64,000 nt of DNA, from the NCBI RefSeq assembly GCF_008932245.1, contig NZ_CP034910.1:124001-188000 (forward strand), in the 5' to 3' direction. The position numbers and the translations under genes were made by a program. Each line of letters starts with the position of its first letter. The stretch's first letter is position 1. The notes under the pieces were generated by a model. The model made no database searches and was not told where the DNA came from. It worked only from the letters and a program-made list of their open reading frames with translations. Below, piece after piece: positions 9,479-18,136 of this stretch. The DNA is from Sinorhizobium alkalisoli. Its GTDB lineage: Bacteria > Pseudomonadota > Alphaproteobacteria > Rhizobiales > Rhizobiaceae.

Positions 9479-10291
9479 TCACGGGCGCGTTCGGGCGGCG
9501 CGCACGGCTGCCGCGAGAAAGCCGCGCAGCACCGCAAGCAGCGCCGCCGGCTGTTCGATGCAGGGGATATGCCCGGCGTCGCGGATGATCTCGAAGCGGG
9601 CGCCGGGAACGAGCCGGGCGGTGGAGCGCACCAGGTCGGGCGGCGTCGAGCCGTCCTGGTCGCCGGCAATGCAGAGCACCGGCACGGCGATCTTCGCGGC
9701 CGCGTCGGTGTAGTCGGCGTCGCGGATCGCGGCGCAGGTGCCGACATAGCCCGCCACCGGCTGGCGCACCAACATGTTGCGATAGCCGGCGAAGGCCGCG
9801 TTTTCCGGCCGGCGGAAGGCCGGCGTGAACCAGCGCTCGAGCACGCCGTCGGCGATCGCCGCTAGCCCCTTTTTCTCGACCGCGGCGATGCGTTCGTCCC
9901 ACATCTCGGCCGTGCCGATCTTGTGGGCGGTGTTGGAAAGCACGAGCGCCCGCACCAGGTCGGGGCGGCGCTGATAGAGCGCCTGCGCGATCAGGCCGCC
10001 GACCGAAAGCCCGCAGACGATCGCTTGTCTCACCCCGAGCCGGTCGAGAAGACCGGCAAGGTCGGTGGCCAGTTCCTCGATCGAATAGGGAACCTGGCCG
10101 ATATCGGAAAGGCCGTGGCCGCGCTTGTCGTAGAGAAGCATGGTATGGGCGCCGGCGAGCCCGATGACTATATCGCGCCAGATGCGGAGATCCGTGCCGA
10201 GCGCATTGACGAAGACGATCACCGGCTTGTCCGTGACGGCGCCGATCAATCGGTAATGAAACGTGTTGTCATTGATACGGGCGAACTGCAT
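9479..10291 (-). CDS. pcaD: 3-oxoadipate enol-lactonase PcaD
   Basis: PcaD hydrolyses 3-oxoadipate enol-lactone to 3-oxoadipate in the protocatechuate branch of the beta-ketoadipate pathway. The 270-aa alpha/beta-hydrolase has the oxyanion region FVNALGTDLRIW, nucleophile elbow GLSVGG, acid GDQDGSTPP and catalytic His in AGHIPCIEQP, all characteristic of PcaD. It stands alone here; the thiolase/transferase genes pcaIJF are 16 kb away and no pcaCHGB is visible, so it may be a paralogue or a dispersed pathway gene. Convergent with the cyclase gene (18-bp gap). Confidence 0.88.
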   Translation of the reverse strand: MQFARINDNTFHYRLIGAVTDKPVIVFVNALGTDLRIWRDIVIGLAGAHTMLLYDKRGHGLSDIGQVPYSIEELATDLAGLLDRLGVRQAIVCGLSVGGLIAQALYQRRPDLVRALVLSNTAHKIGTAEMWDERIAAVEKKGLAAIADGVLERWFTPAFRRPENAAFAGYRNMLVRQPVAGYVGTCAAIRDADYTDAAAKIAVPVLCIAGDQDGSTPPDLVRSTARLVPGARFEIIRDAGHIPCIEQPAALLAVLRGFLAAAVRAARTRP

Positions 10292-10495
10292 CGCAGATTT
10301 CCTCCGCCGCCTTCAAAAGCTCATCCGGAGCACCACGGCTTCGCGCCCGACGATCGGTGGAGAAGAAGGTCACCCCGTGATCACGATCAGGACTTTGCAG
10401 CGGGCCGAAGCCCCTGCTTGTCGAAAGCACGCCACATCTAAAAGGTTCCATTGATTGGCCTTTTGCGTCATTGGCGCATACGTGCATTCGGCTCC

Positions 10496-12241
10496 TTAAT
10501 ACCCCCTCGCCGCCCCGGCGCCGATGCGGCTGTCGACGGCGCCGTTGTAGCGCGCGCCGCCGCCGGTCTCGATTTCGCTCACGCTGCCTCCACCGACCAG
10601 GATGCCCGTCGCCTGCCCCCAGATCTTCCAGTTCTCGTCGACCTGAACATTATGACCCATGGTCGAAAGCAGCTTCAGCGAATCGGGCGAAAGAGCATAG
10701 GGCTCCATGTACACCTTGTCCGGCAGCCACTGATGATGAATGCGCGGCGCATCGACCGCCTCCTGAATGTTCATGCCGTGATCGATCACGTTGAGGATCG
10801 CCTCCAGCGTGATGGTGATGATTCGGGCTCCGCCCGGGCTGCCGATCACCATGAAGGGCTTGCCGTCCTTGGAGATGATGGTCGGGCTCATGGAGGAAAG
10901 CGGCGTCTTGCCGGGTGCGATCGCGTTCGCCTCTCCCTGGACGAGACCATAAAGGTTGGGCGCGCCGGGCTTGGCGGTGAAATCGTCCATCTCGTTGTTG
11001 AGCAGGATGCCGGTTCCCGGCGCGACGACGCCGGCGCCGAAGGAGCCGTTCAACGTATAGGTGACTGCAACCGCATTGCCCTCGTCGTCGATGATCGAAT
11101 AATGCGTCGTCTCCTTGCTTTCGGCAAAGTCCGCCGGCGTCAGCGCCTCGGAAATGCCCGCCCTGAAGGGGTCGATCTTCGCCCGGATCTCGCGGGCATA
11201 GGCCTTGTCGGTGAGCTTCGCGACCGGGTTCTGGACGAAATCCGGGTCACCGAGCGCCGTATTGCGGTCGACATAGGCGTGGCGCATCGCCTCCACCATT
11301 GCATGCACCGTCCCGGCGGAACCATAGCCGAGATAGGTGAGCGGATAGCCCTCGAGAATGTTCAGTATCTCGCAGATGATCACCCCGCCCGAGGAGGGCG
11401 GCGGCGAGGAGACGATGTCATAGCCGCGGTAATTGCATTTGACCGGCGCGAGTTCGCGCACCTGATAGCGCTCGAAATCCTGCTTTGAAAGGATGCCGCC
11501 CCTTTCCGCGCTCGCCTTGACGATCAAGTCGGCGATCTGCCCCTTGTAGAAGGCGTCCGGCCCATCCTCCGCAATGCTCGCGAGCGAAGCGGCCAGATCG
11601 ACCTGCACCAGGCGTTCGCCGACGGCGAATGGCTTGCCGTCGGCTTTCAGGAAGATCGCGGCGGCCGCCGGATCCTTTGCCAACCGGTTGGCCGCGCGCT
11701 CGAACGCGCCGATATCGCCCTGCTCCAGCACGAAGCCCTCGCGCGCAAGCCGGATCGCTGGCGCGATCAGTTCCTTGAGCGGTTGCGAGCCGTAGCGGCT
11801 GCGGGCGAATTCGAAGCCTGCGACCGGCCCCGGCACGCCCACGGCAAGATAGCCTTCGGTGCTCAGGCCTTTGACGAGATCGCCCTTGTCGTCGAGATAC
11901 ATGCTCTTGGTCGCGGCAAGCGGCGCGCGTTCGCGGAAGTCGAGAAAGGTCGTGCGGCCATCCTTGAAGCGGATCGTCATGAAGCCGCCGCCGCCGATGT
12001 TGCCTGCGGTCGGGTAGACGACGGCAAGCGCATAGCCGACGGCGACCGCCGCATCGACCGCATTGCCGCCCTTCTTCAACACCTCGACGCCGACATCGGA
12101 GGCGAGGTGCTGGGCCGTTACGACCATGCCATGCTCGGCCGCGACCGGAGCGGGCGAGGCTGCCCATCCCGGCTGCAGCGGGACCGAACCGCACGCGAAT
12201 ACCAGCGCAAAGGACAGGCTCTTCCAGGTGAAACTGCGCAT
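10496..12241 (-). CDS. ggt: Gamma-glutamyltranspeptidase
   Basis: Periplasmic enzyme that transfers or hydrolyses the gamma-glutamyl group of glutathione and related peptides; the proenzyme self-cleaves into large and small subunits. The 581-aa protein has a signal peptide (about residues 1-28, ending AWAA-like GWAA). The autocleavage/nucleophile site is TTHYSIIDDEGNAVAVTYT (Thr near residue 378), and the oxyanion/substrate segment SPPPSSGGV and GSPGGARIIT are intact. A GTG lies two codons upstream, but the ATG at 12241 has GGGAGG five bases before it. Monocistronic. Confidence 0.95.
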   Translation of the reverse strand: MRSFTWKSLSFALVFACGSVPLQPGWAASPAPVAAEHGMVVTAQHLASDVGVEVLKKGGNAVDAAVAVGYALAVVYPTAGNIGGGGFMTIRFKDGRTTFLDFRERAPLAATKSMYLDDKGDLVKGLSTEGYLAVGVPGPVAGFEFARSRYGSQPLKELIAPAIRLAREGFVLEQGDIGAFERAANRLAKDPAAAAIFLKADGKPFAVGERLVQVDLAASLASIAEDGPDAFYKGQIADLIVKASAERGGILSKQDFERYQVRELAPVKCNYRGYDIVSSPPPSSGGVIICEILNILEGYPLTYLGYGSAGTVHAMVEAMRHAYVDRNTALGDPDFVQNPVAKLTDKAYAREIRAKIDPFRAGISEALTPADFAESKETTHYSIIDDEGNAVAVTYTLNGSFGAGVVAPGTGILLNNEMDDFTAKPGAPNLYGLVQGEANAIAPGKTPLSSMSPTIISKDGKPFMVIGSPGGARIITITLEAILNVIDHGMNIQEAVDAPRIHHQWLPDKVYMEPYALSPDSLKLLSTMGHNVQVDENWKIWGQATGILVGGGSVSEIETGGGARYNGAVDSRIGAGAARGY

Positions 12242-12763
12242 GCACACCTCCCGGTTCGCTCAGGCGCCTGCGCCCGGCTCTTCAAATCGTCTCTTCAACC
12301 GTGGACTGTATCATCAAAAATTGCAGTCGTGAAAGCGAGCACTTCACGCTCCCCTCGCCATCGCCCTTGCCTGATTTGCGGCCAGCTCGTCCGCGGCGTC
12401 AATGCCTCCGTGCGTATCAATCCTTTCGGGCTAATCCGAAAGGCTTACACTCGATTGACTGTACGGGCCTGCCGTGACACTCTCTTGTGCGGTGCAGCAC
12501 AGCGACGGCCACCCTTCGCTACGGTCACCCCGATCGAGGACTGAGCACATGCGGCTGGATGAACCGGTCTCCGAATATCCCCGAGACCCGCGGCCCGCCG
12601 GTCGATCGCCTGACGCATCCATGCCAAAATCGCAAGTTGCACCCCCCGCTCGTCGGGCGACCCAACAATTGCCGTCATTGTGGCGTTTGTGCATGTCCGC
12701 CTAGCTGATCGGGAGGGTGCAAGCGGGCACGGCAAAACGTCTCTATGAAGGAGAAGAAACGGC
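12242..12763. other. Intergenic region between ggt and the glycosyltransferase operon
   Basis: About 520 bases separate these divergent genes. Short open frames occur on both strands but none has a credible ribosome-binding site or family resemblance. A perfect 8-bp hairpin (CCTTTCGG at 12422-12429 with CCGAAAGG at 12436-12443, six-base loop) is the only structure noted. A GGAGAAG precedes the downstream ATG. The stretch presumably carries promoters for both sides; I could not place them. Confidence 0.4.
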
Positions 12764-13849
12764 ATGAAGGTTCTGTTTGCCGGCGGCAATGGTTACTATC
12801 CCGAATTCAGCGGCGGCGTTCAGTCGAGCACGCACCATCTCGTCCAGCAATTGCGCGACCGCGGCCACCAGGCAGGTGTGCTGGCCGCCCTGTTCGGCGA
12901 TGGCTTCTTCGGCTTCAAGGCGCGATTGAAGCTCAAGCTGTCCGGCGAGCGCGGCGTCATGGACAGCTTTCCCGGTTATCCGGTCGTTCGCGGCTGGTTT
13001 CCCTGGGAGGCGGCAACCGTTGCCGTCAGGAGACTTCAGCCGGATGTGGCGGTCGTGCAGTGTCACAAATCCGTACCGATCGGCAAGGCGCTCGAGGCGC
13101 ATGGCGTGCCTCTGGTCGTTTATCTCAGAAATGTCGAGTTCCATGAGCTTGCCGGCGACCTGCGCGAACTGACCTCCGCGCTCTATATCTCAAATTCGGA
13201 ATTCACCGCCCGGGCCTACAAGCAGAGATTCGGCATTGATTCGGTGGTCATCCCGCCAACGATCAATCCCGAAACCTACAAGACACGGACGACCCGGGAC
13301 TACGTGACCTTCATCAATCCGTACAAGGAAAAGGGCTTCGAGCTCGCGGTTCAGATCGCCGCGAATTGCCCGGACATTCCCTTTCTCTTCGTTGAGAGCT
13401 GGAAGCTTTCCGACGACCATCGAGCCGAAATCGAGAAGATTATCACGCCACTCAAGAACGTTCGGCTGGAAAACCGCACCAGCGACATGAAAACCATATA
13501 TGGTCGCACGAAGATCCTGCTTGCGCCGAGCAAATGGGAGGAGGCCTGGGGTCGGGTCGCCTCCGAAGCCCATTGCAGCGGCATTCCGGTGGTCGGCTCG
13601 CGCCGCGGCGGACTGCCGGAAGCGATCGGCGATGGCGGCATCGTCCTCGATTACGATGCCCCGCTCGACGAATGGACCGGCGCCATCCGTCGTCTCTGGA
13701 GCGACGAGACGGAATATCAGCGGCTGTCGAAAGCCGCTTTGGCTTTCGCCGGGCGCCCGCTCATGCAGCCGGCGCGGCAGTTCGCCGCCTTCCTCGAAGT
13801 CCTCGAGCGGGCCGCCTTGAGCCGCTCCGCCGAACGCAAGGCTTCCTGA
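12764..13849 (+). CDS. Glycosyltransferase family 4 protein (polysaccharide synthesis)
   Basis: A 361-aa GT-B fold retaining glycosyltransferase. The N-terminal domain opens with a glycine-rich GGNGYYPEFSGGVQ loop. The C-terminal nucleotide-sugar domain contains INPYKEKGFELA, APSKWEEAWGRVASEA and the E-X7-E type segment around GIPVVGSRRGGLPEAI. It probably adds a sugar to a lipid-linked repeat unit at the cytoplasmic membrane; donor and acceptor cannot be told. First gene of a three-gene unit (eight-base gap to the next gene) with GAAGGAGAAG upstream of the start. Confidence 0.85.
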   Translation: MKVLFAGGNGYYPEFSGGVQSSTHHLVQQLRDRGHQAGVLAALFGDGFFGFKARLKLKLSGERGVMDSFPGYPVVRGWFPWEAATVAVRRLQPDVAVVQCHKSVPIGKALEAHGVPLVVYLRNVEFHELAGDLRELTSALYISNSEFTARAYKQRFGIDSVVIPPTINPETYKTRTTRDYVTFINPYKEKGFELAVQIAANCPDIPFLFVESWKLSDDHRAEIEKIITPLKNVRLENRTSDMKTIYGRTKILLAPSKWEEAWGRVASEAHCSGIPVVGSRRGGLPEAIGDGGIVLDYDAPLDEWTGAIRRLWSDETEYQRLSKAALAFAGRPLMQPARQFAAFLEVLERAALSRSAERKAS

Positions 13850-13857
13850 GGCAAGGC

Positions 13858-15039
13858 ATGCGCATCGGTTTTGTAGTCGGACAATTTCCACAACTGTCGG
13901 AAACCTTCGTCATCGGCCAGATGGTCGGCCTCCTCAAGCGCGGTTTCGAGGTCGAGGTCGTCTGCAACGGCATCACGGACTGCCATCTCGCCAATAGCGG
14001 CCGGGAGCCCCTGGCGACGCTTCTCGAGCGAACCCGCGACTGGTGGGGCGCGGCGGCGCGCGCGCGGCCCGCGTTGCGGCGTCTGCCGCCGAAGCTCCAC
14101 GACAAGGTCTCCACCGCCCTTGACCTCACCTCGGTTGCGAGACTGAATGGCTGCGACGCAGTCGTCGCCCATTTCGGCCACAATGGCGCCCGTGCTGCCC
14201 GGCTGAAGAAATGGAAACGGCTGACTCCTCCGATCGTCACCATCTTTCACGGCTACGATGTCGGCGTGCCGATGCACGAGAGCGATCTCGACCGCTACAG
14301 CGACCTCTTCCGCCACGGCACGCTGAACCTGACGGTGAACGACTTCTTCCGCCGCGCCCTGATCGGGGCCGGCGCCCCGGAGGAGAAGGTCGCGGTCCAT
14401 CATATGGGCATCGACCTGCACAACATCTCCTATGCCTGGAAGTCCTGGCGCGACGCGTCGCTGCAATTGGTTTCGGTATGCCGGCTCGCCGAGAAGAAGG
14501 GTGTGGAATTTGCGCTCCGCGCCCTCGGACGGCTTGCCATCGACGCGCCGAAGCTTGCCTGGCACTATCGCATTATCGGCGACGGTCCCTTGCGCAAGGA
14601 ACTGGAAGCGCTCGCCCGCACACTCGGGATCACCGATCGCGTCTCCTTCCTCGGCAGCCTAGCTCATGACGACGTCAAGCAATGGCTGAGGCGCTCGCAC
14701 GCCTTCGTCCTGCCGAGCGTGACCGCCAGCAACGGCGACGTCGAAGGCATCCCGGTGGCGCTGATGGAGGCGATGGCTGCCGGCCTGACGGTGGTCAGCA
14801 CCGATCACTCCGGTATTCCCGAGCTGGTCGAAGACCAGAAGACGGGCTTTCTCGCTCCTGAAAGGGATTTCGAGACGCTCGCCAACCGGCTCCGCTTCGT
14901 CGCCGAGCATCCGGAGCGATGCGAACCGATCGCCCGGCAGGCGCGGCGCAAGGTCGAGGCGGAATTCGACGCGGAGCGTCTGGACGACGAATTCGCCGGC
15001 ATCGTCGGCCGCTTCGCCAAAAAGAGGCAGGCCGCTTGA
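13858..15039 (+). CDS. Glycosyltransferase family 4 protein, WcaL/AmsK-like
   Basis: A 393-aa GT-B glycosyltransferase resembling colanic acid/amylovoran enzymes of the WcaL/AmsK type: N-terminal VGQFPQLSETFVIGQM, then FHGYDV, and the donor domain with VCRLAEKKGVEFALRAL, LPSVTASNGDVEGIPVALMEAMA and VSTDHSGIPELV. The open frame reaches further upstream inside the preceding gene; the ATG at 13858 is chosen because it starts the family N-terminus. Its stop overlaps the TTG start of the flippase gene. Confidence 0.87.
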   Translation: MRIGFVVGQFPQLSETFVIGQMVGLLKRGFEVEVVCNGITDCHLANSGREPLATLLERTRDWWGAAARARPALRRLPPKLHDKVSTALDLTSVARLNGCDAVVAHFGHNGARAARLKKWKRLTPPIVTIFHGYDVGVPMHESDLDRYSDLFRHGTLNLTVNDFFRRALIGAGAPEEKVAVHHMGIDLHNISYAWKSWRDASLQLVSVCRLAEKKGVEFALRALGRLAIDAPKLAWHYRIIGDGPLRKELEALARTLGITDRVSFLGSLAHDDVKQWLRRSHAFVLPSVTASNGDVEGIPVALMEAMAAGLTVVSTDHSGIPELVEDQKTGFLAPERDFETLANRLRFVAEHPERCEPIARQARRKVEAEFDAERLDDEFAGIVGRFAKKRQAA

Positions 15040-16499
15040 ATCAGGAAAACCTTCAGTTCGGACGTCTCGCCTTGCGCGGCGGCCTGGTGACCGGCGGCGC
15101 GCAAGCGGTCCGCATGGCGATCCAGTTCATTTCCGTCGTCGTGCTCGCCCGGCTCCTGGCGCCGGAGGATTTCGGTCTCGTCGCCTCCGTGAGCCCGATC
15201 GTCGCCTTCGTCGGACTGTTCCAGAATCTGGGACTGCAGCAGGCCGTCGTCCAGCGCAAGGACATCGGCGAGCGCCAACTCAACCAGGTCTTCTGGATCA
15301 GCGCCCTCATCGGGTTTGCCTGCACGCTCGTCGTCGTCGCGTCGTCGCCGGCCGTTGCCAGCTTCTACGGTGATCCGCGGATGACGGCGATCACCGTAGC
15401 CGCCGCCCTGCCGCTGCTTCTCGGCAGCCTTGCGTCCCTGCCACTGGCGCTGATGAACCGGCATCTGAAGTTCGGCCAATTGGCGCTGAACGATGTCTAT
15501 GCTGCGGTCGCAGGCCTCCTCGTCACCGCCGCAGCCGCCTGGCTCGGCATGGGCTATTGGTCGCTGGTGATCGGCCCCGCCGCCTCCGCCGGCGTCGCGC
15601 TGCTGGCGGCCTGGCTGTCGACGCGCTGGATACCCGGCCGCCCGGATTTCAGGATCGACCGCGACATAATCTCGTTCGGAGCCAATCTCACCGGCTTCAA
15701 TCTCGTCAACTTCTTCTCGCGCAATCTCGACAACATCCTGATCGGCAAGTTCGCCGGAGCCGTCGAGCTCGGCTACTACGATCGCGCCTACAAGCTCTTG
15801 CTGTTTCCGCTGCAGAACATCACGCAGCCGCTGTCACGCGTGATGATCCCGCTCATGAGCCGCATCCAGGAAGACAAGGCGCGCTTCCGCGACATCTATC
15901 TGCGAACCAACTGGCTGCTGGCGATCGTCACGATGCCCGGTATCGCGGCACTCACCCTGGCGGCCGAGCCGACCGTCGGTATCCTCTTCGGCGAAAAGTG
16001 GCTGCCGGTGGCGCCGATCTTCGCCTGGCTTGGAATCGCCAGTCTCATGCAACCGGTTTCGAGCACGACCGGCTGGATCTTCATCTGCCAGGGCGAAACG
16101 AAGACGATGTTCCGCTGGGGCATCTATTCGTCGCTGACGACGGTGCTCTCCTTCGCTGTCGGCCTCAAATGGGGGGCGGTCGGTGTCGCCGCCGCCTATG
16201 CGGTGAGCGGCTACGTGCTGCGCGTGCCGGTTTTGGCATGGCTTCTGCAGCGCGTCGGTCCGGTGTCGGCAGTCGACTTCCTGCTGGTGCAGGGCCTTTT
16301 TCTGGGATCGGCGCTCGTCGCCTGGCTCGGCTACGGGCTACTGCCGGAGGCCCTGACCGGAACCTCCGACATGCTTGCACTCGGCTCCGCCATCGCCCTC
16401 AACTACGCGGCGGCGCTGGTATTCGCGCTCGTCCTACGCCCGCCGCGCCAGGTTCTGCTCGACGTCCTCAGGCGAGGGCTGGGCGCTGTTCGCAGTTGA
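15036..16499 (+). CDS. Polysaccharide flippase (MOP/Wzx-type exporter)
   Basis: A 487-aa polytopic membrane protein of the oligosaccharidyl-lipid flippase family with about 12-14 hydrophobic segments. Family features include ARLLAPEDFGLVASV near the N-terminus and NLDNILIGKFAG in mid-protein. It would move lipid-linked repeat units across the inner membrane. The only suitable start is TTG at 15036, overlapping the previous stop as TTGA with AGAGGCAGG upstream; an ATG 117 bases earlier would add a low-complexity Arg-rich extension that is a shadow of the previous gene. The 3' end overlaps the convergent pyruvyl transferase gene by 66 bases. Confidence 0.85.
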   Translation: MNQENLQFGRLALRGGLVTGGAQAVRMAIQFISVVVLARLLAPEDFGLVASVSPIVAFVGLFQNLGLQQAVVQRKDIGERQLNQVFWISALIGFACTLVVVASSPAVASFYGDPRMTAITVAAALPLLLGSLASLPLALMNRHLKFGQLALNDVYAAVAGLLVTAAAAWLGMGYWSLVIGPAASAGVALLAAWLSTRWIPGRPDFRIDRDIISFGANLTGFNLVNFFSRNLDNILIGKFAGAVELGYYDRAYKLLLFPLQNITQPLSRVMIPLMSRIQEDKARFRDIYLRTNWLLAIVTMPGIAALTLAAEPTVGILFGEKWLPVAPIFAWLGIASLMQPVSSTTGWIFICQGETKTMFRWGIYSSLTTVLSFAVGLKWGAVGVAAAYAVSGYVLRVPVLAWLLQRVGPVSAVDFLLVQGLFLGSALVAWLGYGLLPEALTGTSDMLALGSAIALNYAAALVFALVLRPPRQVLLDVLRRGLGAVRS

Positions 16500-17777
16500 A
16501 CCCTCGATCAGCGGGCGGATGAGATCCGCCGCCGACATGGCCGAGGCATGCTCCTCGACAACCGCCTCGAGGCTCACCGCGCGATAGTGATCGAGACTGC
16601 CGGCGAAGCGGTCGAGCCTGGCGCTCGCCTCGTCCGGCGTCACCGTGTCGATATCGAGCAGCACGTCGGCAACGCCGATGCGCTTGGCGAGTTCCTTCGT
16701 CTTGAACTCGTAGGCGATCGGCAGCACCGGCGTGCCGACGCACAGCGACATGATCATCATGTGCATCCGCGTCGCCACGACGAAATCGAAATCCTTGACG
16801 ACCGCCATCAATTGTTCGGGCGTATGGAAGGATGTGTCGACCGTCGCGTGGCTTGCGATTTCGGGGGCAAGACCGGAGACGATCACCTCTGCCGTCTTCG
16901 AATCGTCATGGGCATATTCCGGCACGCCCTGGCAGGTGGAAATGAAGGTGACCTCCTTGCCATGATCGCGCACGAGACGCGTGGCGATCTCGCGAACGGA
17001 GTCGATATAGCGGTCCATGCCCCCGGCGCCGTCCTTCACGTAATGCCAGTGCCGCACCGAAATGCCGACGCGGCCGCTCGGCGCGGGGCGGCCGACGATC
17101 AGCAGCGCCTTGACCCGCTCGACATCGGCGAGCGCGAAGACGGCGTCGGCAACCACATGGCACTTCCCCGGATCGTCGACGAGATCGACGATGTGCTCGC
17201 GCGAGCGCTCGTCGCGGAGCAGGATCAGGGGGCTCTGCGCGAAAACCGGCTGCAGCATCCGGCGGTTATAGGGCTTTTCGAACGGCCCCAGCGACTGGGT
17301 GAAGAAGATCAGCCTTTTGCCGAGCATCTCGCCCACCTTGAATTCGTTGATGCGTCGCTCGAGCGAATAGTTCTCCACGAGATAGGTGCCGCCGGTGGTG
17401 ATTACCAGATCGGCATCCTTGTAGAGCGCCAGGCTCTTGCGGTCGTCGTCGCTGAAGAAACGCCGGTCGAGATAATTGCCGCTGCCGACATGGCGCAGAG
17501 CTTGGAAGACCGCCTGGTTATAGACCTGCTTCAGCGCATTCTTGACGGTGTTGTCGTCGTACTTGTACTTGAAGAAGGACTCCGACGGGAGCTTGCGAAG
17601 CTCGATATCCGGATAATGCTCCTTGGGATAGAGCCTAGCCGCGACCTCCGGCTGGCTGTCGAACACCACGAAATCGACCGCATCACCCAACAGCGTCTTC
17701 AGGATATGCCTGATCGCGAGCAGGATCGCCGCATCGCCCGTGTTCAGGCAGACGGTGTTTTCGACTACAACTTTCAT
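16434..17777 (-). CDS. Polysaccharide pyruvyl transferase family protein
   Basis: A 447-aa protein of the WcaK/CsaB family, which transfers pyruvate from phosphoenolpyruvate to sugars as ketals. Features: N-terminal NTGDAAILLAIRHIL, central TTGGTYLVENYS and FFTQSLGPFEKPYNR, and the C-terminal signature VATRMHMMIMSLCVGTPVLPIAYEFK. It is convergent with and overlaps the flippase gene, so it has its own promoter yet probably decorates the same polysaccharide. No polymerase or initiating transferase gene is visible nearby, so the locus is not a complete export pathway. Confidence 0.87.
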   Translation of the reverse strand: MKVVVENTVCLNTGDAAILLAIRHILKTLLGDAVDFVVFDSQPEVAARLYPKEHYPDIELRKLPSESFFKYKYDDNTVKNALKQVYNQAVFQALRHVGSGNYLDRRFFSDDDRKSLALYKDADLVITTGGTYLVENYSLERRINEFKVGEMLGKRLIFFTQSLGPFEKPYNRRMLQPVFAQSPLILLRDERSREHIVDLVDDPGKCHVVADAVFALADVERVKALLIVGRPAPSGRVGISVRHWHYVKDGAGGMDRYIDSVREIATRLVRDHGKEVTFISTCQGVPEYAHDDSKTAEVIVSGLAPEIASHATVDTSFHTPEQLMAVVKDFDFVVATRMHMMIMSLCVGTPVLPIAYEFKTKELAKRIGVADVLLDIDTVTPDEASARLDRFAGSLDHYRAVSLEAVVEEHASAMSAADLIRPLIEGSTANSAQPSPEDVEQNLARRA

Positions 17778-18136
17778 GTTTCGTCATCCCCGTGTGAAAA
17801 ATGTCCTGCGGACGTGGAAGGTCATGCCGGCCGGCTCGCCCAATGCAGGATGCTCCCGCACCGGACGGAAAGTCCCGCGACCGCGGTTCTGTCGCGTAGT
17901 TTTGGTGAATTCATGGCCGGAAGGCGTTTGCCGTCCGCCGGAGAGCACACGTTTGGCGGGAGAAACCGTCAGGGAAAGCTGATACCAGTCCCCGCTCGGA
18001 CCGGGTCATCCATGGGTGACTCCAGATTGGATGAGCGTATCGACCTGGCTCGCCCATGCGATCATCTGCAAACGGCAAAATCGCGTGGCTGGCCCGGCCT
18101 CGTGTTCACGCAAGGCCAGCCAGCCAGCAACGCACG
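17778..18136. other. Intergenic region downstream of the RND operon
   Basis: About 360 bases lie between the 3' end of the RND permease gene and the start of the pyruvyl transferase gene, both leftward. No supported gene, hairpin or repeat was found. The part next to 17777 should carry the pyruvyl transferase promoter, but I could not identify -35/-10 boxes with confidence. Confidence 0.4.
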
